DNA from: an uncultured Bacteroides sp.
GTDB taxonomy: Bacteria; Bacteroidota; Bacteroidia; Bacteroidales; Bacteroidaceae
Assembly (NCBI GenBank): GCA_900546645.1
Contig: URDR01000051.1
Coordinates: forward strand, 1 to 21,460
Reading direction: 5' to 3'
DNA: 21,460 nucleotides
Shown: one piece after another, positions 15,602-21,460 of the stretch
Numbering within the stretch: the first letter of the stretch is position 1
How the letters are laid out: every line of letters starts with the position of its first letter
Made by a program: the position numbers and the translations under genes
The notes under the pieces: generated by a model
The model's input: only the letters and a program-made list of their open reading frames with translations
Told to the model about the DNA's origin: nothing
Databases searched by the model: none

Positions 15602-18301
15602 ATGAATAAAACAAGAAAATGGATAGGAGTTGCAGCGTTGCTTTCATGCCTGACAGCTGATTTGCTGGCTGCCGACTTTAATGTAAATATTAAAGGACAG
15701 ATAAAGGACTCTGATTCTAAAGAACCTTTAATCGGGGCTACCGTGCAGATTATCGGCAGTAGCATGGGTGCGGTTACAGATATTGACGGAAACTTTCAGT
15801 TGGCAGGGGTGGAAGATGGCATCTATGACATTGAAATAAAATATGTGGGTTATAAAACCGTAGTCAAGCGGCAAATCAAGATAGAAGATAATCGGATTGT
15901 GACTCTCGATTTTGAACTGAAAGCCGATACGCAGATGCTTTCGGATGTTACGGTGGTAGCCAAAGCCAACCGCGAGTCGGAGAGCGTTACTTTGCTGGAG
16001 CAGAAGAAATCCATCGTTGCCGTCCAGTCGGTAGGAGCCAAGGAACTTTCCCGTAAAGGGGTAGGCGATGCACAGGGAGCGGTTACTAAAGTTTCGGGAA
16101 TATCGAAGCAGGAGGGAGTGAAAAACGTGTTTGTACGCGGATTGGGCGACCGTTATAATCTGACTACACTGAACCGTTTCCCGATTCCTTCGGAAGACCC
16201 TGAATATAAAAACATCGCACTCGATTTTTTCTCAACCGACATCATCCAGTCGGTCGATGTAAACAAAACCTTTGGGGGAACCATGGCTTCGGATGTGGCA
16301 GGAGCCGGCATCAATATCTCTTCCAAGGAACTGGTGGGAAGAAGCGAACTGAAAGCTTCGGTGTCTGCCGGAGCAAACACCAATGTAATGCGTTCGGGCG
16401 TAATGCAGATGGATGGAGTCAATGCGTTTGGCTTTGCACAGAGCAGTGAACCGGAAGCCGATTTGAATGCATACAGTTTTCACAACAGCTTAGACCCGTC
16501 GAAGAAAAACGCTCCGGTTAATCAGAGCTATATGCTCTCCGGCGGAAAAGAATGGAACTGGGGAACGGATGTGTTTTCAGTGTATATGGTGGGTAGTCAC
16601 GACAAGAAATATGCTTATTACGATGAAGAAGTGCGTAACTCGATAACTTCCGGCGATTTGTCGCAAGACATGAAGGGAGATATTTCCAAGATAGAAACCT
16701 CGCAACTCCTCATGGCTGGCTTGAATTACAGGCATTCCGACAAGCTGCATTTGCAGTATGACTTGATGATGGTTCATGCAGCCCGTGAGTCGGTGGGCGA
16801 TTACTGGGGAATGGATGCCGACTTTCAGTCTTCCGATACGTATGAGGGCTTTATGCGCCGTCAGCAGGTTAACGATAACCGCCTGTTGGTCAATCAGCTG
16901 AACGGAGTCTGGAAGTTTGCCCCGAAGTGGAGTCTGGATGCAGGAATATCGTATAATAAAATAAAAGGGATGGAGCCCGACCGCCGGATTAACAATCTTG
17001 TGAAAACAGCCGGCGGCTATGTGCCGATGAAAGGTACGGGTGTTCAGCAGCGTTATTTCTCCGAATTGAATGAAGACGACATCAACCTCCGTGCCGGATT
17101 CACCTATAAGCTGCCCGATGCGTATGGAAGTGAATTTTCGTCCGTCAATTTCGGTTATACCGGCCGCTTGGTAAATGATGGATTTTCGGCTACTGAATAC
17201 GATTTGTCCGTCATCCGCCAGCAGTCATTCGATGCAACCGATGTGAAATTCGACCGTTACTATAATCAGGGAAATCTGGACAAGGGATTTTTCATGCAAG
17301 ACCGTAATCAGGATGAATATGATGTAGACAAGAAAATCCATTCAGTTTATGCCGAAGCCACTTATCAGCTGTCAGAGCATTTCATAGCTAATGTGGGTGT
17401 GAAGTATGACAATGTAAACCTCGGTGTCAATTACCGTGTTAACCGCGGAGGAACGAAGGGAAGCCAGTCTATAGATAAAGATTATGTACTGCCCAGCGTA
17501 AACCTGCGCTATAACTTCAATGACAAGCATGCCTTGCGATTCGGAGCCAGCAAGACTTATACTCTTCCGCAGGCAAAGGAAATCTCGCCTTACCGTTATA
17601 TCAGCGTAAGTTTCAACAGTCAGGGTAATCCTGATCTGAAACCTTCGGACAACTACAATGCCGACTTGAAATGGGATTTTTACCTGTCGGGCAGTGAACT
17701 GTTTTCTATAGGTGCTTTCTATAAATATATCAAAAATCCGATTTCACGTATCGAGGTGGCAAGTGCCGGCGGATTCCTTTCTTATGAGAATATTGCCGAC
17801 CATGCCACGGTAGCCGGTGCGGAAATTGAGTTCCGTAAGGATTTGTTCTCACGGAAAACTGCAGAAGAAATTCACAAACTTACTTTCGGAGTGAACGGGG
17901 CATATACTTACACCCATGCCAAGGTGTCTCTTGCTACTGTGTCTACTGGCTCACAGCTGGAAGGAGCAGCTCCGTGGATTGTGAACAGTGACTTGAGCTA
18001 TCAGCTTCAGAAAGGAAAATACAACCTTACCTCCACACTGGTGTTCAATTACTTTAGTGACCGAATTTATACCATCGGTACCGAAGGCTTCCAGGACATT
18101 ATGGAGAAAGGCATTCCAACCCTCGATTTCGTGTTGTCGGCAAAGATGGGTAACCGTTTTTCGTTCAGCATGAAAGCTGCAAATCTGCTGAATGCTTCTC
18201 ACCAGCTGACCCGTAAGGGAAATGCAGATAACCGGGAGGTGGTACTGAGCAAGTATAAAAAAGGAGTGGACCTCAGCTTGGGGATTTCTTACGAGTTTTA
18301 A
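15602..18301 (+). CDS. TonB-dependent outer membrane receptor with carboxypeptidase-regulatory-like N-terminal domain
   Basis: From the ATG at 15602 the protein is 899 residues. A signal peptide (1-24, ending LTADLLAA) is followed by a carboxypeptidase-D regulatory-like beta domain (about 28-108, GQIKDSDSKEPLIGATVQI and GAVTDIDGNFQLAGV). Next comes a plug domain (about 130-255) with KNVFVRGLGDRYNLTTLN, then a 22-strand-type barrel ending in LSLGISYEF with terminal Phe. It would import an unknown substrate using the proton motive force through TonB. It lacks SusC hallmarks (about 1000 residues, a SusD partner) and instead precedes a beta-helix lipoprotein by 45 bp. An in-frame start 90 bp upstream is rejected because it lies before the signal peptide and over the putative promoter. 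The barrel has no metal- or siderophore-specific motif I can name. Confidence 0.92.
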   Translation: MNKTRKWIGVAALLSCLTADLLAADFNVNIKGQIKDSDSKEPLIGATVQIIGSSMGAVTDIDGNFQLAGVEDGIYDIEIKYVGYKTVVKRQIKIEDNRIVTLDFELKADTQMLSDVTVVAKANRESESVTLLEQKKSIVAVQSVGAKELSRKGVGDAQGAVTKVSGISKQEGVKNVFVRGLGDRYNLTTLNRFPIPSEDPEYKNIALDFFSTDIIQSVDVNKTFGGTMASDVAGAGINISSKELVGRSELKASVSAGANTNVMRSGVMQMDGVNAFGFAQSSEPEADLNAYSFHNSLDPSKKNAPVNQSYMLSGGKEWNWGTDVFSVYMVGSHDKKYAYYDEEVRNSITSGDLSQDMKGDISKIETSQLLMAGLNYRHSDKLHLQYDLMMVHAARESVGDYWGMDADFQSSDTYEGFMRRQQVNDNRLLVNQLNGVWKFAPKWSLDAGISYNKIKGMEPDRRINNLVKTAGGYVPMKGTGVQQRYFSELNEDDINLRAGFTYKLPDAYGSEFSSVNFGYTGRLVNDGFSATEYDLSVIRQQSFDATDVKFDRYYNQGNLDKGFFMQDRNQDEYDVDKKIHSVYAEATYQLSEHFIANVGVKYDNVNLGVNYRVNRGGTKGSQSIDKDYVLPSVNLRYNFNDKHALRFGASKTYTLPQAKEISPYRYISVSFNSQGNPDLKPSDNYNADLKWDFYLSGSELFSIGAFYKYIKNPISRIEVASAGGFLSYENIADHATVAGAEIEFRKDLFSRKTAEEIHKLTFGVNGAYTYTHAKVSLATVSTGSQLEGAAPWIVNSDLSYQLQKGKYNLTSTLVFNYFSDRIYTIGTEGFQDIMEKGIPTLDFVLSAKMGNRFSFSMKAANLLNASHQLTRKGNADNREVVLSKYKKGVDLSLGISYEF

Positions 18302-18346
18302 TTAACTAAACAACACACATAAAGTTTTATCAAAAATTTTACGAAA

Positions 18347-19507
18347 ATGAAAAAGGTAGTTTTAACAGCGATGACATTTGCGGCTCTATTGAGTATGCCG
18401 GTATTCACTTCTTGCAGCGATGACGATGCACCTAACGGTGGAAGTGGCGAAAGCGGTCAGGTAGTTACTGAAGAACTGAGCGGAACGGTAGAAGGCGTAA
18501 TGAAGCTGGATGCAAAGAAAGAATATAAACTGACCGGAACACTGACTGTTCCTGCAGGTGCTACACTTGAAATTCCTGCCGGAACTGTAATCCGTGCACA
18601 GAAAGGTTTCGATAAATATGTCATTGTGGCTCAAGGTGGTAAAATTGAAGCCAAGGGTACAGCCGAAAAGCCCATTGTGTTTACGGTAGACGATGAATCG
18701 AAGGCCACTGCCGGTTATTGGGGTGGTTTGATTCTGAACGGTAAAGCACCGCTTTCAGGTACAGCCGGACAGGTTACTGTGGCAAGCGCTGAGGTAGACA
18801 ACAATCAGAAATACGGAGGCGATAAGGCTGACGACAACAGCGGAACCTTGCAGTATGTGAAGCTGCTTTATACAGGAGCACGCTCAAGTGCCGAAATCGA
18901 GCATAACGGACTAACCTTGAACGGGGTAGGTAACGGAACAACCATCGACCATATCTATGTGGCTGAAGGAGCCGACGATGCCATCGAGTTCTTCGGAGGT
19001 ACAGTCAATGTAGACAATCTTTTGGCTGTAAACTGTGATGATGATATGTTTGACTTTACACAAGGTTACAGCGGTAAACTTTCAAACTGTTACGGTCGTT
19101 GGGAAAAGGCCTTTACCAGTACCGAAGAAGATCCTCGTGGGGTAGAAGCTGATGGTAACCTCGACGGAAAGGGAGCAGACCATACTCCGCAGTCTAACTT
19201 TGTCATTGAAAACATGACGATTGAAAACTTGTCGGAAAGTGCAGAAATGCAAGATGCCATCAAGATTCGCCGCGGTGCTACTGCTACTGTGAAGAATGCT
19301 TTGGTGAAAGGAACCGGAAAAGTGACCGACTTGATTGACTTTACTGACAAGAAGGGTGCCGGACAGGCTGGAGATGCTTTCAGTGTAACCAGCGAACTGA
19401 CTACTGCCTTGAGTGGAGAAGAAGTAAATGGTGACGGAAATGTAAGCGTAACAGCAGGTAACAAGGGCTGTACATCCGATTTCACCTGGACCGGCTATCA
19501 GCTGTAA
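18347..19507 (+). CDS. Predicted surface-exposed right-handed beta-helix lipoprotein
   Basis: This is a 386-residue protein. The signal peptide MKKVVLTAMTFAALLSMPVF ends in the lipobox TSC with Cys23, followed by SDDD, which matches the acidic lipoprotein export signal known to send Bacteroides lipoproteins to the cell surface. The body is rich in Gly/Asn/Asp with repeating short strands (GTLTVPAGATLEIPAGTVIRA, shown here as residues 62-82; GLTLNGVGNGTTIDHIYVAEG; FVIENMTIENLSES), as in right-handed parallel beta-helices. Some annotations call this family multidrug transporter; nothing in the sequence supports that. It lies 45 bp after the TonB receptor with no terminator between, so the two are likely co-expressed and may form a surface capture-import pair. 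Ligand unknown; binding to a carbohydrate or mineral-like ligand is only speculation. Confidence 0.82.
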   Translation: MKKVVLTAMTFAALLSMPVFTSCSDDDAPNGGSGESGQVVTEELSGTVEGVMKLDAKKEYKLTGTLTVPAGATLEIPAGTVIRAQKGFDKYVIVAQGGKIEAKGTAEKPIVFTVDDESKATAGYWGGLILNGKAPLSGTAGQVTVASAEVDNNQKYGGDKADDNSGTLQYVKLLYTGARSSAEIEHNGLTLNGVGNGTTIDHIYVAEGADDAIEFFGGTVNVDNLLAVNCDDDMFDFTQGYSGKLSNCYGRWEKAFTSTEEDPRGVEADGNLDGKGADHTPQSNFVIENMTIENLSESAEMQDAIKIRRGATATVKNALVKGTGKVTDLIDFTDKKGAGQAGDAFSVTSELTTALSGEEVNGDGNVSVTAGNKGCTSDFTWTGYQL

Positions 19508-19571
19508 TTTTCCATAACATTGAGATTTGTTCCAAATCAGTATATGTAGTGATAGATAATGAATTTCTACA

Positions 19572-19607
19572 GAGATTATTTTAATCTCCTTTAGTTTTTT
19601 TCTTTTT
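19572..19607 (+). terminator. Probable terminator of the beta-helix lipoprotein gene
   Basis: GAGATT (19572-19577) pairs with AATCTC (19583-19588) around 5 nt, followed by CTTTAG and a long T/C-rich run (T7, then T5). The stem is short but well placed, 65 bp after the stop. Confidence 0.55.
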
Positions 19608-19612
19608 GACGC

Positions 19613-19662
19613 GAGGAAGCCGGACCGTTCTTGTGAAAGAGTGACCGGTTTCCTCTTTTTTT
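19613..19662 (+). terminator. Second, stronger rho-independent terminator
   Basis: GAGGAAGCCGG (19613-19623) pairs with CCGGTTTCCTC (19645-19655, one G-U pair) around a 21-nt loop and runs into T7. It works on the + strand; the opposite strand lacks a T tract. Confidence 0.8.
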
Positions 19663-19720
19663 CCCGGAAGGGCAGACTGGCTTTTTTCCTCGGATAAGCG
19701 TCCGGTTTTCCTTGTTTCAC

Positions 19721-19859
19721 TCATTGTACCGGAAAATACTGCTGCATACGGATTTCCAGCGATTTCTTCAGGTTGTTTTCCGGTTTCAGGTTCAATTTTT
19801 TGCGAATATGTCCCCGGTGTGCCGTGATGTTATTTTCGGTCTTGTCACTATATTCAAGA
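19721..19859 (-). pseudogene. C-terminal fragment of a LuxR-type (HTH) transcriptional regulator
   Basis: Read on the minus strand, about 45 codons end at a TGA (plus 19721-19723). They contain EYSDKTENNITAHRGHIRKK followed by LNLKPENNLKK. The T-x-x-x-I-x-x-H-R-x-x-I-x-x-K-L pattern is the recognition helix and end of a LuxR/GerE-type DNA-binding domain. Nothing of the N-terminal part remains. Upstream the frame continues into sequence that reads as a different protein in another frame, so the break is near 19850-19865. It is either a true truncation or a chimeric joint. It could have regulated the TonB receptor pair, as it converges on it, but that is speculation. Confidence 0.6.
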
Positions 19860-20009
19860 ACAAACACTGTCCGTATCAACCAATGTAAACATCTCAGTTC
19901 TATCTCTATTTATAAACAGTAAACCTTCTGATTGCAACTCATTAATAGCTTCTTCTATAGTTTCTGAATCATAATTAGAGAACAAAACAACTAAATCATC
20001 AAAAGTGTT
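19854..20009 (-). pseudogene. C-terminal fragment of a small winged-helix-like protein
   Basis: The minus-strand frame reads TFDDLVVLFSNYDSETIEEA, continuing INELQSEGLLFINRDRTEMF and TLVDTDSVCS, then TGA (plus 19854-19856). The pattern (acidic helix, IEEAINELQSEGLL helix, then a beta wing INRDRTEMFTLV) looks like the end of a winged-helix DNA-binding domain; the family is not recognised. The 5' part is lost where coupling-protein sequence begins on the other strand (about 20005-20015). Base composition is more A/T-rich than the chromosome to the left. Its last codons overlap the break in the LuxR-type fragment. Confidence 0.5.
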
Positions 20010-20011
20010 TA

Positions 20012-20533
20012 GGGTTTCAGAATTTTAGTCAGCTAACACGTGATTATGGAGATAAGGAAAGCAAGATTATTCAGAATACTGTTGATAATATATTCAGTGG
20101 TCAGGTTGTCGGTGAAACAGCCAAGAATCTTTCTGAACGCTTCGGTAAGGTATTGCAGAAACGCCAATCGATGACTATCAACCGTAATGATAAATCCACC
20201 TCAATATCTACACAAATGGATTCTCTTATCCCGGCAAGCAAGATTTCCAATCTTACTCAGGGTATGTTTGTGGGTGCAGTCAGTGATAACTTTGATGAAC
20301 GAATTGAGCAGAAAATCTTTCATGCTGGAATTGTGGTAGATTCTGCCAAAGTTTCTGCTGAAATGAAGGCATATAAGAAGATTCCCGTCATTGCCGAGTT
20401 TACCAACAGTGACGGGAACGATATTCTTCGTGAGACTATTGATCGTAATTATCGTAGAGTTAAGCAGGAGATTATTGCTTTGGTCGAGTCTGAAACTGAA
20501 CGGATTAAAGCGAACCCTAAACTAAGTAAGTAA
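20012..20533 (+). pseudogene. C-terminal fragment of a conjugative coupling protein (VirD4/TraG, Bacteroides MobC type)
   Basis: The plus-strand frame is open from before 20012 to the TAA at 20531-20533. About 173 codons read GFQNFSQLTRDYGDKESKII, then NIFSGQVVGETAKNLSERFG, LIPASKISNLTQGMFVGAVS and a helical C-terminus ending NPKLSK. This matches the C-terminal part of the type IV coupling protein (MobC) of Bacteroides integrative conjugative elements, which docks DNA-relaxase complexes on the secretion channel. The full protein is over 600 residues, and the N-terminal domain and P-loop ATPase are absent. An internal ATG at 20168 could start a shorter peptide, but that has no meaning for function. 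It shows that an ICE or mobilisable element contributes to this end of the window. No relaxase or integrase is visible. Confidence 0.82.
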
Positions 20534-20559
20534 TTTGCTAAATAATACTTTATAGAAGT

Positions 20560-21354
20560 TTATTTTGAAATCCAAGTTTCATTATATAATTTAACATTAT
20601 GTTGTTTTGCAATAGTTTCTGCCTTTAATAGTTTTTCTTGGAATAAATCTTTGTATTTTTTATTGAATAATGTTTCAAAATGGGAATAAATCCCATTACC
20701 TATAGAAGCTCCTAATCTTGTATTGTTATGAAAAAGAGGGGCAGATAATGTAAATTCTTTAGGATTGATTATAAAGTATTTCAGTACAAATAATTGTATT
20801 TGCATTAAATACTCCCGTTTTCTATCTGTTGTTATCGTTTTATTATTGCTAATAAAACGATAACATCTTTTGGGCTTATTAAATTTATTTACACAAGGGA
20901 AACTATACATATAAAACAATCTTTCCCCCTCCATAGATTTAAATACATCAGGGACAATATATTCGTTATTAATCGTACAAGATGTTGGCTCATTAACGCA
21001 TTTATATGAGCCCACTCCTTCAGTCAATATAATGGGATTCATATCGTATGTAAACTGACTAAAATTAATATCAAAAGCAACATTATTATTGTTATTTAAG
21101 AATTGTACTGTTTCAAATCTCCTTCCCATATATTCATTTTCGAAAGTTTTTCCAATGGTAACATAAGTACCAAAATTAGCAATTCGTTCAAAACTTTCAA
21201 TAAAGGTATTTGTATTGCTATTTTCTATAAGTCTATTTAATGTTTCATCATCTTGTTCAAACATATTTAGTTTTATCTTCTCAGAATTTAATAGACTGAT
21301 AACCATATCATCAACTCTATTTTCATATTGATTTTTATCATATGTTATTTCCAT
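20560..21354 (-). CDS. AT-rich hypothetical protein, possible mobile-element cargo
   Basis: I do not recognise this 264-residue protein. It starts MEITYDKNQYENRVDDMVIS, has no signal peptide or membrane segment, and is rich in Asn, Lys, Phe and Tyr. Features are an acidic helical N-terminus (1-60), a poly-Asn stretch (about residues 88-92), a Cys-containing middle (YKCVNEPTSC), a basic patch (FNKPKRCYRF), and a C-terminal helix (KDLFQEKLLKAETIAKQHNV). It reads convergently with the coupling-protein fragment, with 26 bp between the stops. It is markedly more A/T-rich than the genes left of 19700, which suggests recent transfer. Adjacent conjugation sequence makes accessory cargo likely. It appears complete. 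No known catalytic motif was found; a phage or defence role cannot be excluded or supported. Confidence 0.65.
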   Translation of the reverse strand: MEITYDKNQYENRVDDMVISLLNSEKIKLNMFEQDDETLNRLIENSNTNTFIESFERIANFGTYVTIGKTFENEYMGRRFETVQFLNNNNNVAFDINFSQFTYDMNPIILTEGVGSYKCVNEPTSCTINNEYIVPDVFKSMEGERLFYMYSFPCVNKFNKPKRCYRFISNNKTITTDRKREYLMQIQLFVLKYFIINPKEFTLSAPLFHNNTRLGASIGNGIYSHFETLFNKKYKDLFQEKLLKAETIAKQHNVKLYNETWISK

Positions 21355-21380
21355 AAAGCTATTTTTTTAGTTATTAATGC

Positions 21381-21405
21381 GAATCAGCAGTTGGCTTTCT
21401 GATTC
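21381..21405. repeat. Perfect 7-bp inverted repeat in the leader of the orphan gene
   Basis: GAATCAG (21381-21387) and CTGATTC (21399-21405) are separated by 11 bp, between the likely promoter and the ATG at 21354. GTTGGCT (21390-21396) in the loop also faces AGCCAAC (21434-21440), so two alternative pairings exist. It could be an operator or a leader hairpin. Confidence 0.5.
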
Positions 21406-21414
21406 AAAAATTAA

Positions 21415-21448
21415 CAAATGTAAGTAGAGCAATAGCCAACTTTCCAAA
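21415..21448 (-). promoter_or_regulatory. Possible promoter of the AT-rich orphan gene
   Basis: On the minus strand TACATTTG (plus 21415-21422) fits the -7 consensus TAnnTTTG exactly, and TTTG (plus 21445-21448) lies 22 bp upstream, slightly longer than the usual 19-21 bp. A second -7-like box, TACCTTTG, sits at 21445-21452. The leader would be about 55 nt. Confidence 0.45.
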
Positions 21449-21460
21449 GGTATGTACCAA

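Noticed and set aside
19082..19720. Minus-strand open frame of 212 codons over the end of the beta-helix lipoprotein gene
   Set aside because: It reads through the lipoprotein gene and both terminators in antisense; its translation has no recognisable domain.

Overview
The window comes from a gut-type member of the Bacteroidales, probably Bacteroidaceae (Bacteroides or Phocaeicola). The evidence is the near-canonical Bacteroides GuaA, MiaA, GAPDH and SerS sequences, promoters of the Bacteroidetes -7 type (TAnnTTTG), AT-rich leaders with few Shine-Dalgarno sequences, a Bacteroidetes-style surface lipoprotein signal (Cys-Ser-Asp-Asp-Asp), and the Wzi, OprP-type porin and TonB-receptor families. 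The first 35 bases are not genomic. They are a Nextera/Tn5 sequencing adapter, so the sequence is an untrimmed contig end that breaks into guaA.

Layout. 36-3477: guaA (N-terminus missing), a terminator, then a Wzi-type outer-membrane protein overlapping a small lipoprotein gene. 3518-4699: gap (GAPDH) as a single, codon-optimised unit with its own promoter and terminator. 4755-7451: a tight miaA, lipid kinase, kdsA operon (tRNA modification, lipid phosphorylation, Kdo synthesis). 7452-7790: a hairpin-rich gene-free stretch. 7791-8987: an OprP-type porin. 9111-10479: serS with promoter and terminator. 10681-15468: a three-gene alpha-glucan operon (glycogen debranching enzyme, GT4 glycosyltransferase, GH57 alpha-amylase-like protein) bounded by the best promoter match in the window and a strong terminator. 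15602-19507: a TonB-dependent receptor and a predicted surface-exposed beta-helix lipoprotein. After 19508 come two terminator-like hairpins, then a mosaic: a LuxR-type C-terminal fragment (-), a probable winged-helix C-terminal fragment (-), a C-terminal fragment of a conjugative coupling protein of the Bacteroides MobC/TraG type (+), and an AT-rich orphan gene (-).

Most of the window is ordinary core and housekeeping chromosome. Three parts deserve a second look. The GH57 protein appears to have lost both catalytic residues and carries a coiled coil plus a histone-H1-like basic tail. The TonB receptor and beta-helix lipoprotein form a pair without SusD. The right-hand 1.6 kb is a junction zone that is either an integrative-element scar or a chimeric assembly. 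I see no CRISPR array, tRNA, rRNA or complete mobile element.
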